DNA from: Hyphomicrobiales bacterium
GTDB lineage: Bacteria; Pseudomonadota; Alphaproteobacteria; Rhizobiales; Xanthobacteraceae
Assembly (NCBI GenBank): GCA_017305665.1
Contig: JAFKKH010000012.1
Span: 251,617 to 315,616, forward strand
Length of the DNA: 64,000 nt
Direction of reading: 5' to 3'
Shown: piece by piece, positions 44,003-54,529 of the stretch
Numbering within the stretch: position 1 is the stretch's first letter
Layout: the number at the start of each line of letters is the position of its first letter
The notes under the pieces: model-generated
Told to the model about the DNA's origin: nothing
What the model saw: the letters and a program-made list of their open reading frames with translations, nothing else
Databases searched by the model: none
Position numbers and translations under genes: made by a program

Positions 44003-44782
44003 CTACACCACCGGCGAGCGGCCGCCGTCCACATTGATCGCGGTCCCCGTGATGTAGGAGCCTTGCTCCGACGCCAGAAAGCAGGCGAGGTTGGCGAACT
44101 CTTCGGCCGTTCCCATGCGGCCGAGCGGCACGCCCTTGGCGAGGTTGTGGGTGAACGTCTCGAAGTCGGTGTCGGGCGCGGTGGCGGCATGCCGCTTCAC
44201 CCATTGATCGCTGACGATCAGGCCGACCAGCATCGCATTGACGAGAATGTTATGCGGGCCGCCTTCGCCGGCCATCACCTTGGTCAGCGCCATGCCGGCG
44301 GCGCGCGAAACCGTGGTCGGCGCCGAGGCCGCGGGAGGCGCTTTGGCGCCCGTGTTGAGCACGTTGATGATGCGCCCCCATTTGCGCTCCTTCATGTCGC
44401 CCCAGACCAGCCGGCTGAAGCGGATCGCGGCGAACAGCTTGAGATCGAAGTCTTCCTGCCAGATATCGTCGGTGATGCCTTCGAATGCCATCGTGCGCGA
44501 GGTGCCGGCATTGTTGACGAGAACGTCGACGCTGCCGAGATCCTTGATGATCCGCGCGTGCGTCCTTGCGATGTCGTCGGCCTTGGAGACGTCACAGACA
44601 TAGTCATGCACCTCGAGTTTGTCCTCCGCGAGCGATTGCCGTGCCGCCGCCAGACTTTCCGCGCCGCGTGCCAGGATCGCAACTTTTGCGCCGGATTCCG
44701 CGAACCGCCGTGCCACGGCGACGCCGATGCCCTTGCTGCCGCCCGTGATAACGGCCACGCGATCCTTCATCGTGATGTTCAT
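44003..44782 (-). CDS. SDR-family oxidoreductase lacking the canonical Tyr/Lys
   Basis: 259 residues with the cofactor motif TGGSKGIG, the NNAG motif and the C-terminal GTAINVDGG typical of classical SDRs. The catalytic Y-x3-K is replaced by T156-x3-R160 (TTVSRAAGMALTK), and the usual catalytic serine is absent in NVLNTGAKAP. It may be a non-canonical or inactive SDR, or use other residues. Annotation pipelines would call it a 3-oxoacyl-ACP reductase; that is doubtful here. Confidence 0.88.
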   Translation of the reverse strand: MNITMKDRVAVITGGSKGIGVAVARRFAESGAKVAILARGAESLAAARQSLAEDKLEVHDYVCDVSKADDIARTHARIIKDLGSVDVLVNNAGTSRTMAFEGITDDIWQEDFDLKLFAAIRFSRLVWGDMKERKWGRIINVLNTGAKAPPAASAPTTVSRAAGMALTKVMAGEGGPHNILVNAMLVGLIVSDQWVKRHAATAPDTDFETFTHNLAKGVPLGRMGTAEEFANLACFLASEQGSYITGTAINVDGGRSPVV

Positions 44783-44901
44783 GGTGTCCTCCCGTCACAT
44801 TGCATATGCGCTCGTTCTGATCGCCGGACTATAGCGGGGCGCGCAGACGTGACCAGTTCATCCGCTGCATGGCGGAGCCGTTGTCGCGGGGAGGGACGGG
44901 T

Positions 44902-46269
44902 TCAGTGCGCAGCGTTGCCGCCGAGCATAACCTGCGCGTACTTCGCGGCGCCATTGGCCGTGAGATCCGGCGTCACCGGCTTGGCGTGATTGAGGCCGAC
45001 CACCGCGCCGCGCGGCGCGTCGGAAATCATGTTGCTGTTGATCAGCGCGGTGCCGGCGCCGTCCGCGACCGAGACGCCGATGCCGATGAAGGTCTTTCGG
45101 ATCACGTTTCCGGTGATGGCGACATCACGCAGGTATTTGCCCCAGCCGGCGATGATGCCGAAGGACGGCGCCTTCTCGATCACGTTGCCGGTGACCGAGG
45201 TATCCGCCTCGACATAGATGCCGATGCCGGCGTCGTCGTCAGGTGCGGTGCCGATCGGGCGTTTCGGGATGAGGTTGCGGATGATGTTGCCTTGCACGAC
45301 CGCGAGCCGTCCGCCCTCGTTGAAATTGCAGACGGAGACGCCGACCGCAGCGCCGTCCACCGTGTTGTTGGCGATGATCGCGCCCTCGAAGGCGAACTCG
45401 GAATAGAGCGCCACCTCGCGCACGTCGAAGACGCTGTTGCCGGTGATGTGGATGTTGGATGCGGAGTTGCCGCGCACGGCGGAATAGTCGCAATCGCTGA
45501 TGCGGTTGCCGCTGGCAATGACATTGCCGGCGCGGAACGCGTTGATGGCGTTGCCGTACTGGCCGGAGCCGCCGGGGCCGGCCTTGATGTTCTCGATGCG
45601 GTTGCCGGTGACGATCGATCCGTCATCACCGATCGCGGTGCGCAGGATCTCTATGCCGTTGTCGCTGGCGTCGAGAATCGTATTGCGCGCGACCGTCAGT
45701 CCGAGCGCGTCGAACGAGACGATGGCGGTGGTTGTCGTCTGCAGGATGATGTTGCCGCTGATCTCGCCCGCGACATTTTCGAGCCAGATGCCGTTGCGGC
45801 CGCTGCCGGTGATCTCGCAATCCAGAATCCGCACGTCACGCCCGCCGAGGCAATGGATCAGGCCGCGCCGCGTCGGCATGGCGATGCCGCCGCCGTCGAG
45901 GGTGAGGTCGGAGATAACGAGATGGTCGGCGCTCTCGGCCGACAGCAGCGATGCGCCGCCGCTGAAGCGCAACGTGGTCGCGCCGCGCACGCCGATGATC
46001 CGGCTTCCCGGCGTGAGATGGAGTTCGCCGGTGCGATAGATGCCGGGCGGCAAGGCGAGCGGCACATGGGCGCGTGCGGCCTCGTCGATGGCGCGTTGCA
46101 GGGCGCGGGTCTGATCGTCAGGCGAGTTCGGCTTTACGCCGTAGTGGGTCGCATCGCGCCCGAGCGTCGATGTCAGCGGCGCGGCGCGTGCCGCATTCGA
46201 CGGCATCGCCATCGCGCCGGCAACGCCGGCGGCGGAAGCTCCGATGATGCGGCGGCGATCGATGTCCAT
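44902..46269 (-). CDS. TIGR03808-type Tat-exported beta-helix repeat protein
   Basis: 455 residues. A twin-arginine signal (DRRRIIGASAAGVAGAM, then AARA-A) precedes a pectate-lyase-like N-terminal domain (GVKPNSPDDQTRALQRAIDEA) and repeated short units of the type GNVI/NxIxxx, such as GNRIENI and GNVIRKTF, that would form a right-handed parallel beta-helix. It is probably a periplasmic or surface protein acting on, or binding, carbohydrate. The closest family I recall is TIGR03808 of Bradyrhizobiaceae. Confidence 0.82.
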   Translation of the reverse strand: MDIDRRRIIGASAAGVAGAMAMPSNAARAAPLTSTLGRDATHYGVKPNSPDDQTRALQRAIDEAARAHVPLALPPGIYRTGELHLTPGSRIIGVRGATTLRFSGGASLLSAESADHLVISDLTLDGGGIAMPTRRGLIHCLGGRDVRILDCEITGSGRNGIWLENVAGEISGNIILQTTTTAIVSFDALGLTVARNTILDASDNGIEILRTAIGDDGSIVTGNRIENIKAGPGGSGQYGNAINAFRAGNVIASGNRISDCDYSAVRGNSASNIHITGNSVFDVREVALYSEFAFEGAIIANNTVDGAAVGVSVCNFNEGGRLAVVQGNIIRNLIPKRPIGTAPDDDAGIGIYVEADTSVTGNVIEKAPSFGIIAGWGKYLRDVAITGNVIRKTFIGIGVSVADGAGTALINSNMISDAPRGAVVGLNHAKPVTPDLTANGAAKYAQVMLGGNAAH

Positions 46270-46379
46270 GACGCGTCCTGTTCGCGAAGCGGAACGGCCT
46301 CACGAACAGGATGTAGCGCGGAAATCGCAGTGTCGCCGGGGCAGATCGCCGCTTGCGCGCGCGATTGTTGGCCGTAGGG

Positions 46380-47642
46380 TTAACGCGGCGGTGTCTGGAC
46401 CACCGGATTATGCGGCACGAACAGCCGTCCGTGCTCGACGATGATCACGATGGCGAGAGCGGCCAGCGTGCAGAGAAACGCGCCGGTCGTGAACGGCAGC
46501 ATGGTGCCGTTGAAATCCTGCCCGATCAGCGCGCCGACGGCGCTGCCGATCAATGTGGTGATCGAACCGAACAGCGACGAGGCGGTGCCGGCGATATGGC
46601 CCTGCGGCTCCATGGCGAGCGCGGTGAAATTCGAGAACATCAGTCCGAACGCGAACATGTTGCCGATCGCCAGCACCATGTAGACCGGGAACGACAGCCA
46701 TCCCTGCCAGGCCGCGAGCAGCGTCACCGTCGAGACCACGAGCGATCCGATCAGCGCGCTGTGCGAGATCACCCGCATGCCGTAGCGGCCGACGATGCGC
46801 GAATTGAGGAAGCCCGCGGCTGCGATGCCGATGGCAATGGCGGCGAAGGCGAGCGGAAAGTATTCGCCGAGATCATAGACCTCGGTGAAGATCTGCTGCG
46901 ACGAGAACACATAGGCGAACACCACACTCTGGATGCCGCCGGCGGCGAGCGCATAGCCGAGGGTCTGCCGGTGGGTGAGGGTCTGGCGGAAGGCGTTGAA
47001 GACGTTGGTCGCAGTCAGCGGCTTGCGCTTCGTCACCGGCAGCGTTTCCGGCAACCGGATCGCGCTCCACAGCAGGGCGAGCAGGCCATAGACCGTCAGC
47101 ACCATGAAGATGCCGCGCCATTCCGCGAACAGCATGACCGCCTGGCCGAACGAAGGCGCCAGCACGGGAACCGCGATGAAGATCATCATCGCCAGCGACA
47201 TCACGCTCGCCATGCGCCGCCCGGCGTAGCAGTCGCGCACGATGGAAGTGGCGATGACACGGGTGGCCGAGGTGCCGACGCCCTGCAGCACGCGGGCGAG
47301 CAGCATCAGTTCGAACGACGGCGCGAGCACCGTGAGCAGCCCGGCGGCGCTGTAGAGCAGCATGCCGGCAATCAGGATCGGACGGCGGCCGAAGCGGTCC
47401 GACAGCGGGCCCATGATGAACTGGCCCGCGCCAAAACCGGCCAGATAGACCGAGATGACTTCCTGAACGTGATTGGGGTTGGCGATGCTGAATGTGCTGC
47501 GGATGTCCGGCATGGCCGGCAGCATCATGTCGGTCGCGAACGGGTTCAGCGCCATGATCGAGGCGACAATGGCGACGAATTCAGGGAATCCCATCGGGCG
47601 ATGGGCCGTGGATACCCACCCGTCAGCACTCGTATCGGTCAT
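46380..47642 (-). CDS. Bcr/CflA-family multidrug efflux MFS transporter
   Basis: 420 residues, 12 predicted membrane helices. The MFS signature between helices 2 and 3 is MGPLSDRFGRRPILIAG, and the Bcr/CflA-type segment VGTSATRVIATSIVRDCY follows. The family exports drugs such as bicyclomycin and also cysteine or sulphonamides; the substrate is not predictable. It is 110 bases from the beta-helix gene on the same strand. Confidence 0.9.
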   Translation of the reverse strand: MTDTSADGWVSTAHRPMGFPEFVAIVASIMALNPFATDMMLPAMPDIRSTFSIANPNHVQEVISVYLAGFGAGQFIMGPLSDRFGRRPILIAGMLLYSAAGLLTVLAPSFELMLLARVLQGVGTSATRVIATSIVRDCYAGRRMASVMSLAMMIFIAVPVLAPSFGQAVMLFAEWRGIFMVLTVYGLLALLWSAIRLPETLPVTKRKPLTATNVFNAFRQTLTHRQTLGYALAAGGIQSVVFAYVFSSQQIFTEVYDLGEYFPLAFAAIAIGIAAAGFLNSRIVGRYGMRVISHSALIGSLVVSTVTLLAAWQGWLSFPVYMVLAIGNMFAFGLMFSNFTALAMEPQGHIAGTASSLFGSITTLIGSAVGALIGQDFNGTMLPFTTGAFLCTLAALAIVIIVEHGRLFVPHNPVVQTPPR

Positions 47643-47770
47643 TGATTCATCTCAGGAAATTGGCGAAAGCAGCGCCCAATATCGGCGCCGATGTTGCGTT
47701 GCACAATCCCCGTTTCCGGCATGGCTGCTCATCGCAAAGCAGACGGTGATCTTCATAATTCGTTCTGGAT

Positions 47771-48418
47771 TCAGGTGCGAGTCGCCTGCCGCGCCGCTTT
47801 CACGAGTTCCAGCAGCATGGCCTCGCCCGCGTCGACCAGATGCTCCAGCGCGATGCCGGATCCGCGGCGCGCCGCCGTTCCATCGCGCGCCAGCGGCGGG
47901 ACATGGATGAACGCCGCCAGCTTGGGGCCGCCATTGTCGTGGGTGGCCTCGATCGCGCGCCAGCTCAGATAGTTGCAGAGATAGCTGCCTGCATCGCGCG
48001 AGGCGCGCGCGTCGATGCCGGTTGCTTGCGCGGCGCGCAGCAGCTTGTGCATATGCGGACCGAAGGCCAGCGCATCCGCCGTACCCGATATCGTGCCCTT
48101 GCGCACCCGCGTGCCGTCGGCATCCGGCCAGATCGTCGTGATCGCGTTGCGCGCCCGCGTCTCGATCCGCAGATATGGCGTGCGCGCGGCGAGTCCGAAC
48201 ATCAGCAGCGCATGCGGACGGTGCTTGTCGAGGATCTGCGGCAGCTCGCGATCCACCGTCGTGTAGGTGACGTGGAAGATGTGGGTGGTGATTGCGATGT
48301 CGTCGAGCGCGGGGCGGCGCAGGGCTGCGAGCCGCGTCACCAGCGGCATGGTCGGATTGTACGGCGCGCCGGGGAAGGGACCGAAGCCGGTGATGAGGAT
48401 GCGGAGCTTCTTGGTCAT
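47771..48418 (-). CDS. pcp: Pyrrolidone-carboxylate (pyroglutamyl) peptidase
   Basis: C15 cysteine peptidase, 215 residues, removing N-terminal pyroglutamate. The catalytic set is visible: Glu in RIETRARN, Cys in DAGSYLCNYLSW, His in FIHVPPL. The N-terminus ITGFGPFPGAPYNP is typical. The ATG at 48418 overlaps the meaB stop (ATGA), so the two are translationally coupled. The open frame extends far upstream inside meaB, which is a shadow. Confidence 0.9.
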   Translation of the reverse strand: MTKKLRILITGFGPFPGAPYNPTMPLVTRLAALRRPALDDIAITTHIFHVTYTTVDRELPQILDKHRPHALLMFGLAARTPYLRIETRARNAITTIWPDADGTRVRKGTISGTADALAFGPHMHKLLRAAQATGIDARASRDAGSYLCNYLSWRAIEATHDNGGPKLAAFIHVPPLARDGTAARRGSGIALEHLVDAGEAMLLELVKAARQATRT

Positions 48419-49416
48419 CCTTGCTTGAGCATCTCCGCGATCTGTTCCGCCGCGAGCGCCGGCGTGATGCGGCCGTCGGCGACTGCGGATTCTGTCGTCT
48501 TCACTTTCGAGCGGATCGATGGATCGGCGCGCAACCGCGCCTTCAGCCGGTCCTCCAGCATCGACCACATCCATTTCACCTGTTGCTGGCGTCGCCGCGC
48601 GGCGAAGTCGCCGGACGCCTGCATGGCATTGCGGTGATCGAGGATCTTCTGCCAGAGTTCGGCGAGGCCGGTTCCTTCCATGGCCGAATAGGTCAGCACC
48701 GGCGGATGCCAGTGCTCGGAACGGGGTGCGAGGATGTGCAGCGCGCTGCGATATTCCGCCGCCGCCCGGTTGGCGCGCTTGACGTTGTCGCCATCGGCCT
48801 TGTTGACCGCGATCATGTCGGCGAGTTCGACGAGGCCCTTCTTGATGCCCTGCAGTTCGTCGCCGGCACCGGGCAGCATCAGGGCGAGGAAGAAGTCGGT
48901 CATGTCGCAGACCGCGGTTTCGGATTGGCCGATGCCTACCGTCTCGACCAGCACAACGTCGAAGCCGGCCGCTTCGCACAACAGCATTGCCTCGCGCGTT
49001 TTCGCCGCGACGCCGCCCAGCGTGCCGGCGGCGGGCGAGGGGCGGATGTAGGCGGCTTCGGATGACGACAACCGCGCCATCCGCGTCTTGTCACCGAGGA
49101 TCGAGCCGCCACTGCGCGCCGATGACGGATCGACCGCCAGCACCGCAACCTTGTGGCCGCGCTCGATCAGGAACATGCCGAGCGCATCGATGGTGGTGGA
49201 CTTGCCGACGCCGGGCGAGCCGGTGATGCCGACGCGAATGGCGCTGCCGGTCGCAGGCAGCAGCGTCTGCACCAGCTCGCGCGCGGTCGCTTCATGGTCG
49301 GCGCGGCGGCTTTCGATCAGCGTGATGGCACGCGCCAGCGCGGCGCGCTGACCGGCGCGAATGTCGGCGGCGAGGCGCGGCGCGTCGGAGTTGGGGGTGG
49401 GCACCGGTGAATCCAT
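48415..49416 (-). CDS. meaB: Methylmalonyl-CoA mutase-associated GTPase MeaB
   Basis: G3E P-loop GTPase, 333 residues (ArgK/MeaB family), protecting and reloading methylmalonyl-CoA mutase with adenosylcobalamin. Walker A is GSPGVGKSTTI; the switch segments are DPSSARSGGSILGDKTRM and ETVGIGQSE; the base-specificity motif is NKAD. It sits just downstream of scpA. No SD precedes the ATG at 49416; instead a 7-bp palindrome ends four bases before it. Confidence 0.95.
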   Translation of the reverse strand: MDSPVPTPNSDAPRLAADIRAGQRAALARAITLIESRRADHEATARELVQTLLPATGSAIRVGITGSPGVGKSTTIDALGMFLIERGHKVAVLAVDPSSARSGGSILGDKTRMARLSSSEAAYIRPSPAAGTLGGVAAKTREAMLLCEAAGFDVVLVETVGIGQSETAVCDMTDFFLALMLPGAGDELQGIKKGLVELADMIAVNKADGDNVKRANRAAAEYRSALHILAPRSEHWHPPVLTYSAMEGTGLAELWQKILDHRNAMQASGDFAARRRQQQVKWMWSMLEDRLKARLRADPSIRSKVKTTESAVADGRITPALAAEQIAEMLKQG

Positions 49417-49419
49417 TCT

Positions 49420-49436
49420 GTTCGTTTACAACGAAC
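49420..49436. promoter_or_regulatory. Palindrome at the meaB start
   Basis: GTTCGTT-TAC-AACGAAC, a perfect 7-bp inverted repeat with a 3-base centre, ending four bases before the meaB start codon. It could be a TetR-type operator, or an RNA hairpin that covers the translation start. Confidence 0.6.
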
Positions 49437-49439
49437 GGG

Positions 49440-49514
49440 CTAGTGGTCCGATTCTAACATTTGCATCCCGCTCCAGCAGTTCCCGTGCAAATGTTAGAAT
49501 CAAAGGACCACTAG
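49440..49514. repeat. Long palindromic element 1 in the scpA-meaB gap
   Basis: 75 bases. Left arm CTAGTGGTCC (49440-49449) and a 16-base arm 49450-49465; 20-base loop; right arm 49486-49501, a 3-base AAA bulge (49502-49504), then GGACCACTAG (49505-49514). All 26 pairs are Watson-Crick. It is related to element 2 at 49530-49604, which is in opposite orientation. Confidence 0.95.
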
Positions 49515-49529
49515 CAAATATAACTTTTT

Positions 49530-49604
49530 AGTGGAGCTTTGAATTTGACATTCGCTTTCTGGACTCGCAGCCACGTGGGTAGCGAATGTCAAATTCGCTC
49601 CACT
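49530..49604. repeat. Long palindromic element 2 in the scpA-meaB gap
   Basis: 75 bases. Left arm AGTGGAGC (49530-49537), TTT bulge (49538-49540), 16-base arm 49541-49556; 24-base loop; right arms 49581-49596 and 49597-49604. All 24 pairs are Watson-Crick. Read on the minus strand it has the same layout as element 1, including an AAA bulge in the same place. Confidence 0.95.
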
Positions 49605-49656
49605 GGTGGTGCGAGGGGAAGTCGAACGGGGTGCCTCATCTGCCGCGATCGAAAGA

Positions 49657-51816
<2,160 letters not shown>

Positions 51817-51831
51817 TGTTGTTCTGCCTCC

Positions 51832-51953
51832 GTCATCCTTCGAGCCTCGCCTGCGCGATGCAAGAGCATCGCGGGGCTCGCCCCTCAGGGTGACGTTCTC
51901 TTTTCGGTTTCGTCATCCTGTGGTGCGCGTGCTTGCGCGCCTCGAAGGATGAC
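51832..51953. repeat. Composite inverted-repeat element upstream of scpA
   Basis: 13-bp perfect terminal inverted repeats, GTCATCCTTCGAG (51832-51844) and CTCGAAGGATGAC (51941-51953), enclose a hairpin GCGATG/CATCGC (51855-51860/51867-51872) and a second CGTCATCCT start at 51911-51919. The sequence type (CATCCTTCGAG ... CTCAGGGTGACG) is common in Bradyrhizobiaceae intergenic regions. It lies between the GFA gene and scpA, so it is in the scpA leader. Confidence 0.75.
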
Positions 51954-52005
51954 CAACGCCGAGGTCATAGAATAATATCATCATCAATCCTGCGCGTCAG
52001 TCCCA

Positions 52006-52470
52006 TCAGTCATGGTCCGGATGCTGGTGGCTGACGATGGTCGCCATCTTTTCCGGTCCGTAGTTCTGCAGCGTGGTCTGGCTCGGCAGGTTGACGATGG
52101 TTCCGACCCAGCCAAGCCGGGACTCGGTTCCGTATTGCCGTGTCGGCACCACCTGGTCCGGCCGATCGAACGCGCCGGTCATGATCTCGATGCGCGGTCC
52201 ATCGATCCGGCCGAAACTCAAGGGCCTGCCGCAGGCCGCACAGAAACCGCGCTCGGCGATGGACGAGGAACGGAACGTCGCAGGCGTGCCCTTGGTCCAG
52301 CGGAAATTCTCGCGCGGGATGTCGGCAAAGGACGCGAACGGCGCGCCCGCGGCCTTCTGGCACATCCGGCAATGGCAGATGCTGATGCGCGTCGGCGCCG
52401 CCGACACCGCGAAACGGATCGCGCCGCACTGGCAGCCCCCCGTCAGCGTCGGTTTCGCCTGGTCGGTCAT
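52006..52470 (-). CDS. GFA (CENP-V/glutathione-dependent formaldehyde-activating) family protein
   Basis: 154 residues from the ATG at 52470, which overlaps the mutA stop (ATGA). Zinc cysteines are in GGCQCGAIRF, CHCRMCQKAAGAPF and RGFCAACGRPL, the standard GFA arrangement. Most members have no proven activity; formaldehyde activation is documented for few. Translational coupling to mutA is the only functional hint. Confidence 0.88.
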   Translation of the reverse strand: MTDQAKPTLTGGCQCGAIRFAVSAAPTRISICHCRMCQKAAGAPFASFADIPRENFRWTKGTPATFRSSSIAERGFCAACGRPLSFGRIDGPRIEIMTGAFDRPDQVVPTRQYGTESRLGWVGTIVNLPSQTTLQNYGPEKMATIVSHQHPDHD

Positions 52471-54362
52471 CGTTGCTCCAGTCGCTGCCACGCGCTGGTC
52501 AGCATCGCCAGCGCGTCGCCGCCCGCGAAAATGAACTCCTGCACGCCGGCGGAGCGGAGCACGGCTTCCTGCTCACCGGGACGGCCTGCCAGATAGATAT
52601 GGTTTGCACCGGCGGCGTGAAGGGCCTTCGCCGCGGCCGCAGCGTGCTCGCCATAGACCTTGTCCGATGAACACAGGCAGACGAGGGCGGCGTTGGAGGC
52701 TTTGAAGGCGGCGGCAAGGGCCGCGGGATCGGCAAATCCTTCACTGTCGACAGCTTCGATGCCGCCGGTCTCGAAGAAGCTCTTGGCGAAGGTGGCGCGG
52801 GCGGTGAAGTCGGCGGGCGTCCCGAGATTGGCAAGGAAGACCTTGGGTCGTTCGCCGTTCGTCTTGAACATCGCATCGGAGCGATCGCGCAGCTTTTCAA
52901 AAGGCGCCGCAAGTCGCATCGGTGCGAGTGCGTCAAATTTGATTTTTGTCTCGCCATAGGGGGTGAGCGCCACCGGCCTGGCCTCGAGGACCTCCGCCGG
53001 CTTCTCGTGCAGGTTCGGAAATTCGCTGGCGCCGGTGAGTACGTCGCGGCGTTTTGCGACGTTGGCTTCGCGTACGGCGCGTGTCGCGGCGACCTTGCTT
53101 TGAATCAGGTTATGCTCCAGCGCGGCGAACACGCCGCCAGCCTTGTCGATGGTCTGGAATTGCGTCCACGTCGCTTCGCACAGTTCGCGTGTCAGCGCCT
53201 CGATGCCGCCGGAGCCGGCGGCGGGGTCGGACACCTTCGCCAGGTTGGACTCTTCGAGCAGGATCAGTTGCGTGTTGCGCGCCGCGCGCCGCGCAAACGC
53301 ATCCGGCAAGCCGAGTGCCAGCGTATGCGGCAGCACGGTGAGGCTATTGGCGCCGCCGAGTCCCGCCGAGAAGGTCGCGATGGTCGCGCGCAGCATGTTC
53401 ACGTAGGGATCGCGTTGCGTCAGCATGCGCCACGCCGTTTCCGCCGCGATGAACAGCGGTTTGGGCGCAAGGCCGCAGGCCTGCTCGATCCGGGCCCACA
53501 GCAGCCGCAACGCGCGGAATTTTGCCAGCGTCAGGAATTGATCGGCGTCGGCACTGAGCCGCGCATAGATCATGCCGCGTGCGTCGTCGAGCGGAACGCC
53601 AGCGCTTTCCAGCGCACGGAGGTAATCGGTCGCGCAGGCGAGCACGAACGCAATCTCCTGTGCCTCGGATCCACCGGCGTCGTGGATCACGCGGCCGTCG
53701 GCAACGATGAAGGGACCCTTGAAGCCGGCGCTCGCCAGTGTCTTCGCCGCACCCGTCACCGCCGGCGCGATGTCCTGCCATGCGTAGGGGCTCGATCCCC
53801 AGGCGGCGCAGGCGCCGAGTGGGTCGAGGCCGAAACGAATGTCGCACTTGGCGGGGGCGAGACCCCGACCCTTGATGTATTCGGCGACATGGGTCGCGGC
53901 CATTCGCGACTGCGGGCCGACCTGCAATTCGATGGAGATTCCGGCATCGATGAACACGCCGTCGAGAATCTTGGCGACGGCTTCGGCGGTCGGTGGAAGG
54001 CCAAAGCCGTGCGCGCCGTTGGCGCCGGCGAACACCAGCGTCAGGCCGATGGCGCCATTCTCCAGATCATGCAGCGCCTGCGCGTTGGCCAGCGCGGCGT
54101 CCGGATGATCGATCCGCTGCATGATCTGCCAGGGCGCTGCGGCGGCGCGGCTGCCGATAGCACTCGTACCTTGCGCGCGAGGATAGATCGGTTCGATCTT
54201 GAGGCCGTCATAGGTCTTGCCGACCAGTTTCTCGAATGGCGCGCCTTTCAGCATCCCGTCGACCAGCTTGCGCCAGTCGTCCCGGGTCGCGGCAGGGAAA
54301 TCGGAAGCAAGCGTCAGGTCGGAAGCAGCATCGTTGGGGGCAGGGGACATTCGGGCGTTCAT
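52467..54362 (-). CDS. mutA: Methylmalonyl-CoA mutase small subunit
   Basis: About 631 residues from ATG 54362 (ATG 54350 is an alternative). It is homologous to the large subunit across the barrel but degenerate; the C-terminal B12-like domain lacks the DxHxxG motif, as expected for the non-catalytic chain of the heterodimer. The frame upstream of 54362 is not conserved. It is the first gene of the mutA-gfa-scpA-meaB-pcp series. Confidence 0.92.
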   Translation of the reverse strand: MNARMSPAPNDAASDLTLASDFPAATRDDWRKLVDGMLKGAPFEKLVGKTYDGLKIEPIYPRAQGTSAIGSRAAAAPWQIMQRIDHPDAALANAQALHDLENGAIGLTLVFAGANGAHGFGLPPTAEAVAKILDGVFIDAGISIELQVGPQSRMAATHVAEYIKGRGLAPAKCDIRFGLDPLGACAAWGSSPYAWQDIAPAVTGAAKTLASAGFKGPFIVADGRVIHDAGGSEAQEIAFVLACATDYLRALESAGVPLDDARGMIYARLSADADQFLTLAKFRALRLLWARIEQACGLAPKPLFIAAETAWRMLTQRDPYVNMLRATIATFSAGLGGANSLTVLPHTLALGLPDAFARRAARNTQLILLEESNLAKVSDPAAGSGGIEALTRELCEATWTQFQTIDKAGGVFAALEHNLIQSKVAATRAVREANVAKRRDVLTGASEFPNLHEKPAEVLEARPVALTPYGETKIKFDALAPMRLAAPFEKLRDRSDAMFKTNGERPKVFLANLGTPADFTARATFAKSFFETGGIEAVDSEGFADPAALAAAFKASNAALVCLCSSDKVYGEHAAAAAKALHAAGANHIYLAGRPGEQEAVLRSAGVQEFIFAGGDALAMLTSAWQRLEQR

Positions 54363-54529
54363 TTTTCCGGAGGCAATCAATGTTCGCCGCAAAATGCCAT
54401 GGGGCGACGGCCATGCCAAACGGTTGTTTGGCGTCGGAATTCGCTAACCGATATGCAGAAAACCGGGCAGCGGGCTGCCTTGGGTTTGCCGCAAGGGTTT
54501 TGCGGGTGAAAATGGAGCGGGATTTGGCG

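Noticed and set aside
48419-48979. Extension of the pcp frame to 402 residues
   Set aside because: It is the shadow of meaB; the Pcp family begins at ATG 48418, which overlaps the meaB stop.
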